Shown one piece after another: positions 9,610 to 18,436 of a stretch of 64,000 nucleotides of DNA. The stretch covers positions 1 to 64,000 of the forward strand of contig NZ_QUNO01000005.1 in the NCBI RefSeq assembly GCF_003387475.1, written 5' to 3'. The DNA comes from Kutzneria buriramensis (lineage in GTDB: Bacteria > Actinomycetota > Actinomycetes > Mycobacteriales > Pseudonocardiaceae). Numbering within the stretch: the stretch's first letter is position 1; each line of letters starts with the position of its first letter. The translations under genes and the position numbers were made by a program. The notes under the pieces are model-generated. The model saw nothing but the letters and a program-made list of their open reading frames with translations. It was not told the origin of the DNA and searched no databases.

Positions 9610-10858
9610 CCTCGGCGAGGCAGACCCGGAGCACATGGTCCACGTCGCCCTGGCCGAGCTCGTCCCCGTGCTCGCCGTGGATCTTGTACCGGCCGTCGCC
9701 GACCGAAGTCACGATCGGGCCCTTCCGAACGACATGCCAGTCCGCCCAGAACCGGAGGGCATTGATCCCGACCACGGGATACCACCGACGCAACCGGGGC
9801 TCACGCATCGCCGCCTCGACCAGCTCCCGAACGCCGTAGCGTGCGTGGGCCCTGGCCTGCAACCACTCGTACTCGAGCAGGTCGCCCCGCTCGAACGCCT
9901 CGCCGGCCGCCACGAAGTCGGCGAACGGCCAGGTCCGCGCCAACTCGCGTGGTGACACGCCGCCGACCCAGTCCTCGGCGGCACCGGTTGCCCCGGCCGG
10001 ATCCGGAGCCCAACCATAGGCGATTCTCTCGTCGCGCCAACGGAATTCCACCGCATAGCCGAGTGCACGGCGGTCGGGGTAACAGGTGGCAGACCGGTCG
10101 CCACCATCCAGTTTTCGGCGCTGCTCCGTCGCCCGGTACGCCGGCGCCACGTGGTAGGAGTCGATCTCGTCGGGACCGGGCACTCCGATGCGGTCCATCT
10201 CCGCAAGAACCAGGCGAACGGCCGTCTCGGCGTCGTGGTCGATGGTCGGTTCCTCCCGCCGATTCACGACAACCGTGTACCGCCCGTTGTGCGCCGACCG
10301 CACCCACGGCCCGGGCACCAGGTACTCGTCGGCCGTGGGCCGGAACGACATCCACCACATCGACGTGAACGGGCACATCCGGCGCAGCCGGGGTTCCCGC
10401 ATCGCGGCCTCGACGAACGCGCCGAGCTCGAACGGGCCGCTCAGACGAAAGTGCTGCCACGCAAGCTCGATCCGGTCACCACTCTCGAACGCCGCGGCGA
10501 CGTCGACGAAACCGGCGAACGGCCAAGCCTGTGCGAACTCCTCCGGCGTCGCGCCGCCGAGCCAGGTGGCGGCCGAGTCGATGATCTCCGCGAACACGGT
10601 CCGGTACACGTGATGCATCGAGTGGCCGCGCAACGAGTAGCTGATCGAGCAGCGATCCTCGCCGCGGAGCGGCTGGATGCGCACACCGCGGTCGCCCTGA
10701 CGCACCTTCGCGCCGAATCCGTCGAACAGGCCGGCGCCCGGGTACATCTCGATCTCGGCGTCGGGACAACGTGCCTCGAGCGCGGCCCCAAGGCCGCCGG
10801 CGTCGAGCAGGTCCTGGTGCAGCGATTCCCCCACGCCGCTCCAAGGTACCCGTGACAC
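9581..10858 (-). CDS. tandem DUF6193-like protein
   Basis: The 425-residue protein is an internal duplication. [20 protein letters not shown] (108-127) and [20 protein letters not shown] (306-325) are followed in both halves by [12 protein letters not shown], with a period of about 198 residues. The pattern fits DUF6193, a family often found near natural-product genes and of unknown function. Cytoplasmic, no signal peptide. Its 3' end overlaps the convergent ABC-F gene by 29 nt. The GTG start is the best available but lacks a clear ribosome-binding site. Confidence 0.7.
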   Translation of the reverse strand: MSRVPWSGVGESLHQDLLDAGGLGAALEARCPDAEIEMYPGAGLFDGFGAKVRQGDRGVRIQPLRGEDRCSISYSLRGHSMHHVYRTVFAEIIDSAATWLGGATPEEFAQAWPFAGFVDVAAAFESGDRIELAWQHFRLSGPFELGAFVEAAMREPRLRRMCPFTSMWWMSFRPTADEYLVPGPWVRSAHNGRYTVVVNRREEPTIDHDAETAVRLVLAEMDRIGVPGPDEIDSYHVAPAYRATEQRRKLDGGDRSATCYPDRRALGYAVEFRWRDERIAYGWAPDPAGATGAAEDWVGGVSPRELARTWPFADFVAAGEAFERGDLLEYEWLQARAHARYGVRELVEAAMREPRLRRWYPVVGINALRFWADWHVVRKGPIVTSVGDGRYKIHGEHGDELGQGDVDHVLRVCLAEVSPEEPPSP

Positions 10859-10875
10859 GGCTCACGACAAGTAGA

Positions 10876-10911
10876 TTGCTGACGCCATTAGAAGGCGTCT
10901 GCAACTATTGT
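10876..10911. promoter_or_regulatory. operator-like dyad and -10 box before the GlcG-like operon
   Basis: TTGCTGACGCC (10876-10886) and GGCGTCTGCAA (10894-10904) form an 11-bp inverted repeat with one mismatch and a 7-nt centre. A possible -10 TATTGT follows at 10906-10911, and a reverse-strand CTACTT-like -10 lies on the other side. The dyad could therefore control both the DUF6193 gene and the 10951 operon. No adjacent regulator gene is evident. Confidence 0.5.
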
Positions 10912-10950
10912 GTACGCTGGCTTCCGTACCGAGCAAGCGTAAGGAGAGTC

Positions 10951-11376
10951 ATGGCCCACCACCCCGCCGACCTCAGCAATGACGAGCTGCGAGACCTGCT
11001 GGCAACCGCCCGGAAGGAGGCGGCCGCCACGGGCATCAAGGTCAGCGTCACGGTGCTCGATCGCGGCGGCCACCTGCTGGGTTTCGTACGGGACCAGGAC
11101 GCGCTGCTGATCTCCGGCGAGACCAGCACCCGCAAGGCCTACACGTCCGTCCAACTGGACGCGGCGACCGCCGACGTGGTGGACGCGGTCAAGCCGGACG
11201 GTCCCTTCCACAGCCTGCCGACGGCCCTGGACCGGCCGCTGCTGTTCATCGCCGGCGGCGTGCCGCTGCGCCGCGACGGCGTGCTGGTCGGCGCGATCGG
11301 TGTCGGCGGCGGCGCCCCGGCCCAGGACCACGCGGTGGCCACGGCGGCGGCCGCTGCGCTCGCGCTGGCTGGCTGA
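10951..11376 (+). CDS. GlcG/HbpS family protein
   Basis: 141 residues with the GlcG/HbpS fold signature: LDRGGHLLGFVRDQDAL at about 44-60, STRKAYTSV and GGVPLRRDGVLVGAIGVGGG. Relatives include the haem-binding sensor protein HbpS and the PduO C-terminal domain; haem or flavin binding is family knowledge, not visible here. AAGGAGA 7-10 nt upstream supports the ATG. It is 44 nt before an SDR gene with its own ribosome-binding site, and the two are likely an operon. Confidence 0.85.
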   Translation: MAHHPADLSNDELRDLLATARKEAAATGIKVSVTVLDRGGHLLGFVRDQDALLISGETSTRKAYTSVQLDAATADVVDAVKPDGPFHSLPTALDRPLLFIAGGVPLRRDGVLVGAIGVGGGAPAQDHAVATAAAAALALAG

Positions 11377-11420
11377 CCGGGCCAGGCTGGCAGTACCCCG
11401 AGAACAGGAGATCCCCTCAG

Positions 11421-12206
11421 ATGCGACTCGACCTCACCGGCAAGGTCGCCCTGGTCACCGGCTCCACCCAGGGCATCGGCCGGGCCATCGCGGCCGGACT
11501 GGCCCGGGCCGGCGCCACCGTCGCCGTCAACGGGCGCAAGCCCGACGGCGTCGCCGCCGCCATCGACACCCTGCGCGAGCACGGCGAGTTCATCGCCGCC
11601 CCCGGCGATGTGTCAACGGACGACGGCACCGCCGAGGTGCTGGCGGCCGTGCCGCGCGTTGACGTGCTGGTGAACAACCTCGGCATCTTCGGCGCGCAGG
11701 AGCCGCTGGAGATCACCGACGACGAGTGGCGCCGCTACTTCGAGGTCAACGTGCTGTCGGCGGTCCGGCTGACCCGCGCGTACCTGCCAGCCATGACCGA
11801 CCGCGGCTGGGGCCGGATCCAGTACATCGCCAGCGACTCGGCGATCGTCACGCCGACGGAGATGATCCACTACGGCATGTCCAAGACCTCGCTGCTGGCC
11901 GTCGCCCGCGGCTTCGCCAAGGCGGCCGCCGGCACCGGCGTGACGGTGAACTCGGTGATCGCCGGCCCCACGCACACCGGCGGCGTCGAGGAATTCGTGT
12001 ACCAGCTCGTGGACAGGAACCTGCCGTGGGAGCAGGCCCAGCACGAGTTCATGCTCAAGCACCGACCGCAATCGCTGCTACAGCGTCTGATCGAGCCGGA
12101 GGAGATCGCCAACATGGTGGTGTACCTGGCTTCCCCGTTGGCATCGGCCACCACCGGCGGCGCGCTGCGCGTGGACGGAGGCTACGTGGACGCCATCGTG
12201 CCCTGA
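11421..12206 (+). CDS. short-chain dehydrogenase/reductase
   Basis: Classical SDR, 261 residues. The Rossmann motif TGSTQGIG is at 13-20, NNLG at 85-88, and the catalytic Ser140, Tyr151 and Lys155 (YGMSK) are in place. It oxidises or reduces an unidentified alcohol/ketone with NAD(P). AGGAGA lies before the ATG. It follows the GlcG-like gene in an operon and its end overlaps the convergent MFS gene by 25 nt. Confidence 0.92.
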   Translation: MRLDLTGKVALVTGSTQGIGRAIAAGLARAGATVAVNGRKPDGVAAAIDTLREHGEFIAAPGDVSTDDGTAEVLAAVPRVDVLVNNLGIFGAQEPLEITDDEWRRYFEVNVLSAVRLTRAYLPAMTDRGWGRIQYIASDSAIVTPTEMIHYGMSKTSLLAVARGFAKAAAGTGVTVNSVIAGPTHTGGVEEFVYQLVDRNLPWEQAQHEFMLKHRPQSLLQRLIEPEEIANMVVYLASPLASATTGGALRVDGGYVDAIVP

Positions 12207-13297
12207 CGTCCCCGCACGGCGTCCTCGGGCAGATTCTTCGTCAGGTAAGGAACTGCGGCGGCGGCCACCGTGGCTGCCACGGCGCTCACCAGCCAGGGCA
12301 GCCACGGTCCCACCGCGAACAACGCCACCACGCCGGGCGCGGCGATGCCGGCGGCGGTGAAGGCGTACTGGAACGCCGCCATATACCGGCCGCGTGTGGC
12401 CCGAGGCGCGGCAGCCTCCGCCAGGGCGTTGACCCGGTTGCCGATGATCAGGGCCGCCGCCAGCAACACCGAGGTGCCCAGCAGATACGGCGGCAACACC
12501 GGCGGCGGCACCAGCACGGCCCCCAGGCTGACCACCGCCCAGACAGCGGTGATGACGTACCCGATCCGGATGCCGGTGGTGCGCCACCAGCTCCGCGTCC
12601 ACCGCACCACGATCGCCCCGAAGGCGATGCCGCTGATCGTCAGCACCGTGACCATGGTGCCGGCCACCCACGACGGGCCGCGCAGCACCTCGATCACGTA
12701 CACGGAGATGCCTTCGAGGAACACGTCGGACGCCAGGCTGCCGAGGGCCGTCACGATGATCAGCACCAGGTACGGCCGGTTGCGCAGCACGCTCACCGCC
12801 TGCTCCCGGTCGTGGCGGACGTGCGACACGTGCAGGAACAGCAGCAGCACCGCCGCGGCAGCCAGGAAGGTGACCCCGTCGACGGCGACCGCGACTCGCA
12901 GCGCCGCCGGTCCCGCGGCGGTCAGGGCACCCCCGACCAGGCCGCCGAGGCCGAAGCAGGACCCGCGCACCGCACCCACCACGGCGAACGCCGAGTCCGT
13001 CGAGTCGCCGGGTTGAACCGTGTCGGCGATCATCGCGAACACCGAGCTGTAGAAGGCCTGCTGCCCCGCCGCCAGCAGCGCCGACGCGACGAGCACTGTC
13101 ACGGCGTCGCCCGCGACCAGATAGACGAAGGTGCCGACGGCCTGGAGGACCTGCGAGGCGATCACCACCTGCCGTGGGCCGAACCGGTCCACGAACCGTC
13201 CCGCCAGGGCCGGTGCGGCGAGGCCGAGCAGCTTGCCGACGGTGACCACCGAGCCGGCGACGGCGACCGGCAGGCCGACGACCTGCATTCCGTACAA
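12182..13297 (-). CDS. MFS transporter, N-terminus apparently frameshifted
   Basis: Major facilitator protein with about eleven hydrophobic segments in 371 residues and the loop GRFVDRFGPRQ between the second and third helices. Reading upstream of ATG 13297 in the same frame gives ALLIALGVDNFGSGLFLPLS, plainly the first helix, but no ATG or GTG before a stop. The ATG at 13374, 10 nt after the preceding SDR stop, is in another frame and is followed by a run of five G. One extra G would restore MGGRLALLIALG and a full-length protein. This is a real frameshift, a sequencing error, or a non-standard start. Confidence 0.75.
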   Translation of the reverse strand: MYGMQVVGLPVAVAGSVVTVGKLLGLAAPALAGRFVDRFGPRQVVIASQVLQAVGTFVYLVAGDAVTVLVASALLAAGQQAFYSSVFAMIADTVQPGDSTDSAFAVVGAVRGSCFGLGGLVGGALTAAGPAALRVAVAVDGVTFLAAAAVLLLFLHVSHVRHDREQAVSVLRNRPYLVLIIVTALGSLASDVFLEGISVYVIEVLRGPSWVAGTMVTVLTISGIAFGAIVVRWTRSWWRTTGIRIGYVITAVWAVVSLGAVLVPPPVLPPYLLGTSVLLAAALIIGNRVNALAEAAAPRATRGRYMAAFQYAFTAAGIAAPGVVALFAVGPWLPWLVSAVAATVAAAAVPYLTKNLPEDAVRGRQGTMAST

Positions 13298-13384
13298 CAG
13301 CGACAGCGGCAGGAACAGGCCGGAACCGAAGTTGTCGACGCCGAGTGCGATGAGCAGTGCTAGTCGTCCCCCATGGGCCCCAAG

Positions 13385-14083
13385 CTACCGAGCCAGCTCC
13401 ACCGCTGGGAAAGTCACCAGCTCAGGCGCCTGACCGCCCTGCACCGCCCACACCCCACCGGTCTCCCCGCCGCGCACGATCGCCTCGACCGCGGCCGCCA
13501 CCTCGTCCGGCGCGGCCACCGCCAACCCGTGCTCCACCAGCCGCTCCCGGAACGCCGCGACCATCGGCGTGTCCACGAATCCCGGGCACACCGCATTCAC
13601 CGTCACGTCCGGCAGCGCGGCGGCGAAGGACCGCACCAACCCGATCACCGCGTGCTTGCTCGCCGAATACGCCGGGTCGAAACTCGCCGGCGCGATCCCG
13701 GCCAGACTGGACGTCACCACGATCGCCCGAGCGCCGCCCCTGACCGCGGCGCGCATGCCGTACATCGTGCCGTCGGCGTTGACGGCCATGATCCGCCGGT
13801 AGGACTCCAGGTCGAACTCGACGCCACCGTTGCCCGTACCGGCATTCAGATGGACGACGTCCAGTCGCCCGAAAGCGTCCACAGCGGCCGCGACCATCGC
13901 CTCGTTGTCCTGCGCGGACGCCACATCGGTCGGGACGAACAGGCCGCCGATCTCCCCCGCCACGTCCGCCCCCGCCGGATTCACGTCCGCGATCACCACC
14001 TTCGCACCGGCCTGGGCGAATCGTCGCGCCACCGCGGCGCCGATACCGCTCGCGCCACCCGTCACCAGAACGACTTCGCTCAC
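13385..14083 (-). CDS. short-chain dehydrogenase/reductase
   Basis: A 232-residue SDR with TGGASGIG at 8-15, Ser126, Tyr139 and Lys143 (YSASK) and the PG motif VCPGFVDTPM. The substrate is unknown. Its GTG start overlaps the stop of the upstream VC0807-like gene (GTGA, 4 nt), and the MFS gene starts 10 nt downstream, so the three genes form a coupled operon. The unusually short length reflects small loops rather than truncation. Confidence 0.9.
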   Translation of the reverse strand: MSEVVLVTGGASGIGAAVARRFAQAGAKVVIADVNPAGADVAGEIGGLFVPTDVASAQDNEAMVAAAVDAFGRLDVVHLNAGTGNGGVEFDLESYRRIMAVNADGTMYGMRAAVRGGARAIVVTSSLAGIAPASFDPAYSASKHAVIGLVRSFAAALPDVTVNAVCPGFVDTPMVAAFRERLVEHGLAVAAPDEVAAAVEAIVRGGETGGVWAVQGGQAPELVTFPAVELAR

Positions 14084-14757
14084 TTCTGCTTCCTCCTCGT
14101 CAGCGGCAGACCCCCTTCTGCGAGCACCCGGTCGCCGATCTTCCTACGCAGCATGTACACCCGCGTACCGATTTCCAGCGCCAGGTACACGACGATGTAC
14201 TGCAAGGTGCTGATCAGCGGCACCTGGTCGACGGGCAGCGTGTACGCGAGCACCACCCGGACCAGCGCGTCGCCCACGAGCACCGCGCCCCACCACACCG
14301 TCGCCACCCGCATCACGCGCCGGAACGTCGGCGACGCCGTCCAGTTGGCCTGGGCCCGCTCGTGCACCTCGCCCTTCGTCAGCGACAGCACGGCCTGCAG
14401 CAGGAACGGCGTCCTGCGCAGGGTGGCCAGGATCCACAGGCCGGCGACGGCGGTCATCCAGCCGTCCTTGGCCAGCAGGAACCGCGGGCTGCCCACGATG
14501 AACGACGTGGCCACGCTCAGGCAGAGGATCGTCAGCGTGAACAGCGCCAGCGCGTCGATCTTGCGACGGACGACCACCGTGTAGATGGCGTGGGCGGTCG
14601 GCGGTATCGCGCCGAGCACCAGGGCCAGCCACTGGTCGACGCCGGCCGCGCGCAGGCCGTAGAAGAGGCCGAGCGGCGCGGCCACGTTGACCAGGAGGTT
14701 GACGATGATCGCCAGCCGGGGGTCGGCCCCGGTCCTGGTCTGCGTCGTTGTTGTCAT
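14080..14757 (-). CDS. VC0807-type integral membrane protein
   Basis: 225-residue membrane protein with about six hydrophobic segments, resembling the VC0807/intracellular-septation-like family: LALVLGAIPPTAHAIYTVV, FIVGSPRFLLAKDGW and LQYIVVYLALEIGTRVYML. The function of the family is unknown. The start at 14757 has a -10 TAGCGT (14770-14765) 7 nt away, so it heads a leaderless operon with the SDR and MFS genes. The operon composition (membrane protein, SDR, exporter) would fit small-molecule modification and export, but this is inference. Confidence 0.8.
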   Translation of the reverse strand: MTTTTQTRTGADPRLAIIVNLLVNVAAPLGLFYGLRAAGVDQWLALVLGAIPPTAHAIYTVVVRRKIDALALFTLTILCLSVATSFIVGSPRFLLAKDGWMTAVAGLWILATLRRTPFLLQAVLSLTKGEVHERAQANWTASPTFRRVMRVATVWWGAVLVGDALVRVVLAYTLPVDQVPLISTLQYIVVYLALEIGTRVYMLRRKIGDRVLAEGGLPLTRRKQK

Positions 14758-14884
14758 GGCGACAACGCTATTTCGCCGAGGCGGCCGCCGGTATGCACTT
14801 GGCTGCCCGGTCCCGGTGGAGGTAGCTACACCCCTCTGTACAGTGTCCCTTTGACGTGGTTTGCGCACTCAGGGGGGAGACCTG

Positions 14885-15340
14885 ATGCGGTTGACGCTGC
14901 TTGCTGTCGTGCTCGGCGCCGCCGTGACGGCATCGGCATGCACGGCCCTTCCGTTCATGAAGTCCTGTGACCGGGAACTGAGCTCGCTCAGCGGCGCGCG
15001 GGCGGCCAAGGCTCTGGCCGATTCCAACTCGCTGGACGCGACCGCCAAGGTGTTGTCCGCGCAGGGCGACGACCTGCCGCTGCACCTCGCCGTGACCAGG
15101 GCGACCAGCGAGATCGCCGACGCCAAGATGGCCCAGTTGAACGGCGCCTCGGAGGCCGACACCGACGCCCGGATCGCCAAGGCCGACGCCGACGTGGCCG
15201 CCGCCACCGCGAAGGCCGCCGCCGCGGACGCCGCCCTCACGGCCGTGCAGGCCGACGAGACCAAGGCGAAGGCCGAGGCCGAGCAGGCGGCCAAGGACCT
15301 GACCGCCGCTCAGCAGAAGCTCGACGCCTGCCGGCGCTAG
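14885..15340 (+). CDS. small lipoprotein-like secreted protein with Ala-rich helix
   Basis: 151 residues. The first 18 form a signal peptide ending ASAC (Cys19), a weak lipobox. From about residue 75 the chain is an Ala/Lys/Asp-rich, almost uninterrupted helix with short imperfect repeats (KADADVAAATAKAAAADAAL), suggesting a coiled coil at the cell surface. GGGGGAGA lies 6 nt before the ATG and fixes this start over one 8 codons upstream. I do not recognise a family. It converges on the MDR gene with a 1-nt gap. Confidence 0.7.
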   Translation: MRLTLLAVVLGAAVTASACTALPFMKSCDRELSSLSGARAAKALADSNSLDATAKVLSAQGDDLPLHLAVTRATSEIADAKMAQLNGASEADTDARIAKADADVAAATAKAAAADAALTAVQADETKAKAEAEQAAKDLTAAQQKLDACRR

Positions 15341-15341
15341 G

Positions 15342-16310
15342 TCACCACGCCACGACGACCTTGCCGAGGTGGCCGCCGCGTTCAAGGTGCTCGACGGCGT
15401 CCGCGAGGTCGTCGAGCGGGAACACCCGATCGACGACCGGGCGGATGCCCTGCCGCTCGATCGTCGTCGCCAGCGCCTCGAAATCGGCGCGGCTGCCGCC
15501 GGTGGCCACGCGGATCGTCACGGCGTGCTGAATGGCGGTGAAGATGTCCAGTTCGGCGATCCGGTCGGCGGCGTACCCGACCACGTGGACGCGGCCGCCC
15601 AGCCGGGTCGCGGCGATCATCGGCGTGAGCGTTTCGCCGCCGGCGACGTTGAGCGCCACGTCGGCTTGGACGTCGTCGAAGCGGGAAAGGACTTCTCCTG
15701 CACCGAGTTCGCGCAGCCGATCGGCGTGTCGGCCCCTGGTCACCGCGATCACCCGGGCGCCGGCCGCCGCGGCCAGCTGGATCGCGATCGTCGACACGCC
15801 ACCGCTGCCCTGCACGAGAACCGCGTCGTCCGGACGCAAACGGTCCAGTTCGAACAGTGAATGCCAGGCCGTGACGCCCGCGACGGGCAGCGTCGCCGCC
15901 TCGACCGGGTCCAGAAAGCCGGGCATCGGTACGACTTCGTCCTCGGGCAGGCACATCAGCTCGGAGAGCACCCCGTCGTTGGGACCGCCGAGCCGCCGCG
16001 CGCCGTGCTGCGGGCGGAGTGGGCCGTCGATCCAGTTCGGCAGGTAGACCGGGCAGGCGAGGTCTCCGATCCGCAGCCGAGTCACCTTGCTGCCGACCTG
16101 GAGCACCTCGCCGGCGCCGTCGGACAGCGGCACCAGCGGCAGCCCGACCTTGACGTGGTACTCGCCGCGCATGATCGCGAGGTCGCGGAAGTTCAGCGCC
16201 GCCGCCCGCATCCGCAGCACCACGTCGTGCGGGCCGGGCTCCGGATCCGGTCGCCGCACACGGCGCAGCGACGCCATCGAGAAGTCGTCCTCGAACCGGT
16301 AGATCCACAT
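15342..16310 (-). CDS. MDR family NAD(P)-dependent alcohol dehydrogenase/quinone reductase-like
   Basis: 322-residue medium-chain reductase: GroES-like N-terminus (ALNFRDLAIMRGEYHV, PLVPLSDGAGEV) and nucleotide-binding VLVQGSGGVSTIAIQLAAAAG. The cysteine ligands for catalytic zinc are absent, so quinone or enoyl reductase activity is likelier than zinc alcohol dehydrogenase. ATG 16310 has GGAGGG 8 nt upstream; GTG 16319 is the alternative. It shares direction with the esterase gene upstream and may be co-transcribed (30-nt gap). Confidence 0.88.
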   Translation of the reverse strand: MWIYRFEDDFSMASLRRVRRPDPEPGPHDVVLRMRAAALNFRDLAIMRGEYHVKVGLPLVPLSDGAGEVLQVGSKVTRLRIGDLACPVYLPNWIDGPLRPQHGARRLGGPNDGVLSELMCLPEDEVVPMPGFLDPVEAATLPVAGVTAWHSLFELDRLRPDDAVLVQGSGGVSTIAIQLAAAAGARVIAVTRGRHADRLRELGAGEVLSRFDDVQADVALNVAGGETLTPMIAATRLGGRVHVVGYAADRIAELDIFTAIQHAVTIRVATGGSRADFEALATTIERQGIRPVVDRVFPLDDLADAVEHLERGGHLGKVVVAW

Positions 16311-16340
16311 GCTTTCCACCCTCCCCAGTGGAGCAATTAC

Positions 16341-17234
16341 TTACGAGGTAAGGCGATCCCGGATGAAGCGGCCGGCCCGGTCCAGGGCGGCGTCGGCCTC
16401 GTCGAGCACGCCTTCGTACGCCTGGAACACGTGCGGCACATCGCCGGTGACGTCGAGGATGACGTCCACGCCCGCGGTGGCCGCACGGGTCGCCAGCCGG
16501 GTCGAGTCGTCCAGCAACACCTCGTTCGTGCCGACCTGGAGCAGCAGCGGCGGCAGGCCGGCGAGGTCCGCGTAGACGGCCGGACTCGCCAGCGGCTGGT
16601 ACGGATCCTGGCCCGCCATGTGGAATTCGCTCAGACGCTGCAGCGATTCCTTGGTGAACAACGGGTCCACGCCCGCCTTGGTGGTCATGCTCTCGCCGCT
16701 TCGGGTCACGTCCAGGCCCGGCGAGAACGCCACCGCCCCGGCCGGCAGCGGGAGCCCCGCGTCACGGGCGGCGAGCAGCGTCGTGATGGTGAGGCCGCCG
16801 CCGGCCGAATCGCCGGCCACGATGATCCGCTCGGCCGGGATGCCCTGGTCCAGCAGCTCGCGGTAGGCGGCGACGCCGTCCTCGATCGCCGCCGGGAACG
16901 GGTGTTCGGGGGCGAGGCGGTAGTCCAGCGAGACGGCGCGAGCGCCGGTGCGACGAACCAGCGCCGCGGTGAGTTTCTGGGCCGTGGCCGGCGATCCCAT
17001 GATCCAGGCGCCGCCGTGGAAGTACAGGATGACGCCGTCACCCGCGCCCTCGTCGGGCACGAACTCCAGCGCCGGCCGGCCGCCGAGCTTGGTCGGGGCG
17101 AGGGTCACGCCGGCCGGCGGCGGGCCCGCCATCAGCTCGGCGAAGGCGGCTCGCATCTCCTCCGGACTGCGGCCGCCGTCGAAGTCTGCCTGCCGGAACT
17201 GGGCGTCGACGGCCGCTCGTTGCTCCTTGGTCAT
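16341..17234 (-). CDS. alpha/beta hydrolase of the hormone-sensitive lipase family
   Basis: 297-residue esterase with the HSL oxyanion motif HGGAW (73-77), nucleophile Ser143 in GDSAGG, a likely Asp in VLLDDSTRLA and His in VPHVFQAYE. It hydrolyses short-chain carboxylic esters. The start at 17234 is supported by -10 TATAGT (17247-17242) 7 nt upstream. It is divergent from a MarR gene, with operator-like dyads between them, and probably forms an operon with the MDR gene. Confidence 0.92.
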   Translation of the reverse strand: MTKEQRAAVDAQFRQADFDGGRSPEEMRAAFAELMAGPPPAGVTLAPTKLGGRPALEFVPDEGAGDGVILYFHGGAWIMGSPATAQKLTAALVRRTGARAVSLDYRLAPEHPFPAAIEDGVAAYRELLDQGIPAERIIVAGDSAGGGLTITTLLAARDAGLPLPAGAVAFSPGLDVTRSGESMTTKAGVDPLFTKESLQRLSEFHMAGQDPYQPLASPAVYADLAGLPPLLLQVGTNEVLLDDSTRLATRAATAGVDVILDVTGDVPHVFQAYEGVLDEADAALDRAGRFIRDRLTS

Positions 17235-17277
17235 ACCGTCGACTATATTCCACGGAAGATACTTCAAGGGAAGATGG
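17235..17277. promoter_or_regulatory. MarR/esterase divergent control region
   Basis: This 43-bp gap holds the esterase -10 TATAGT on the minus strand and two small dyads, TTCCACGGAA (17248-17257) and CTTC-AAG-GGAAG (17262-17272). The second overlaps the marR ribosome-binding site AAGGGA. Close dyads of this size suit a MarR dimer controlling both genes. Confidence 0.5.
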
Positions 17278-17736
17278 ATGGGTGTGACCGATCTCGCGCA
17301 GGCGTTCTCCGATCTCGTGCGCTACGAGACGAGGCTCTACAACGCGCTCGGCGCGCGGCTCAAGGCCGAGCACGGGCTGAGCACCGGACAGTACGAGTTC
17401 CTCCGGTTCATCGGCGGCCGCGACGACTGCCGGGTCAACGACCTCGCCCGGGAGTTCGCCATCGCCGTCGGCGCGACCAGCAAGGGCGTCGACCGCCTGG
17501 AGGCCGCCGGCTGGGTCGCCCGCCGCCCCAACCCCGAGAACCGCCGCTCCTGCCTGCTCGGCCTGACCGACGCCGGGCGGCAACTGCTGGATGCCGCTAC
17601 TCCCACGTTCGAGGACGAACTCCGGATCCGCCTCGCCGGCCCGTTGACCGCCGCGGCGCTCGACCGATTGGCCTCCACGGTCGCGCGGCTCCGCTCGACC
17701 GTGGAGGACGCCGGCATCGGCCAGCCGACGGGCTAG
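17278..17736 (+). CDS. MarR family transcriptional regulator
   Basis: 152 residues: winged-helix region LSTGQYEFLRFIGGRDDCRV...FAIAVGATSKGVDRLEAAGW and the wing with RRPNPENRRSCLLGLTDAG. MarR dimers usually repress a neighbouring gene until a small ligand binds. Here the divergent esterase and MDR genes are the evident candidates. AAGGGA before ATG 17278 supports this start. The stop codon overlaps the convergent membrane-protein gene by 4 nt. Confidence 0.92.
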   Translation: MGVTDLAQAFSDLVRYETRLYNALGARLKAEHGLSTGQYEFLRFIGGRDDCRVNDLAREFAIAVGATSKGVDRLEAAGWVARRPNPENRRSCLLGLTDAGRQLLDAATPTFEDELRIRLAGPLTAAALDRLASTVARLRSTVEDAGIGQPTG

Positions 17737-18092
17737 CGGTTGGCGTTGAGGAAGCCGATGACGATCGCACCCCACCAGCAGGCCTGCAACACCACAGTCG
17801 CGAGGCCTCCCCGGATGAGCAGGCGCATCGGCGGCGCGCCGTCGACGGCGGCCATCCGCCGGCCGAGGACGGCGATGTGCACGCCGTTGAGGGTGAGGCC
17901 GAGCACGAGGCCGAGCTTCACCAACGTCACCGCCGACTGAAGGTTGGGCTGAAGCAGGGTGCCGCTCGCGACGAGCACGCTCAGCCCGGCCCAGACGAGC
18001 AGGTGCAGCTTGGACGTGCCGCGCACCGCCTCGGCGAAGGTGACGCAGCCGAACCGCCAGAGGACGAAGAAGTAGTCCGCGACCAGGACCAC
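17733..18092 (-). CDS. small integral membrane protein, start uncertain
   Basis: At least 119 residues with four hydrophobic segments, including GLSVLVASGTLLQPN, LVKLGLVLGLTLNGVHI and VVLQACWWGAIVIGFLN. Family not recognised. The same frame stays open upstream and reads ALFAHLASLVLGFG directly before the GTG at 18092, a first helix that probably belongs to the protein. No ATG or GTG is found there, so a CTG/TTG start near 18140-18170 or a lost start codon is possible. Confidence 0.6.
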   Translation of the reverse strand: MVLVADYFFVLWRFGCVTFAEAVRGTSKLHLLVWAGLSVLVASGTLLQPNLQSAVTLVKLGLVLGLTLNGVHIAVLGRRMAAVDGAPPMRLLIRGGLATVVLQACWWGAIVIGFLNANR

Positions 18093-18364
18093 GCCGAAGC
18101 CGAGGACGAGCGAGGCCAGGTGGGCGAACAGGGCGATGTCGTGCCACAGCGGAGTGGGTCGCAGGCGTGTCGACAGCGCGTCTCTTTTGTCCGCCTCAAC
18201 GGCCGAGAAGCCGGTGGTCCGAACCGCCGCGAAACCTGCCGCGCCGGCAGGAACCCGCCGGCCCGTACCTATGTACCGACGGACGCACGGGCGCTCCAGC
18301 CGCCACAGGCCGACACTCCGACAAGATCTGGCGAAAACTTTCTGCGTCGGTCGGGAAGCAAAAC

Positions 18365-18385
18365 CTTGAGTCCGTCGTTGTCAAG
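18365..18385. promoter_or_regulatory. HAIR-like HspR operator before hsp20
   Basis: CTTGAGT-N7-TGTCAAG (18365-18371 and 18379-18385) matches the HAIR consensus CTTGAGT-N7-ACTCAAG with exact spacing and 12 of 14 bases. HspR is the heat-shock repressor that binds HAIR in actinobacteria. The site lies 51 bp before the hsp20 ATG. The rest of 18150-18436 holds nothing else I can name. Confidence 0.65.
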
Positions 18386-18436
18386 GATGTCGGCGGCGAC
18401 GGGCCGCCGGGAGACCCGAGAGAGGGGCGGTGCGCC

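Noticed and set aside
11300-13363. Plus-strand frames through the SDR/MFS region
   Set aside because: Histidine/arginine-rich shadows; minus-strand MFS helices are clear.
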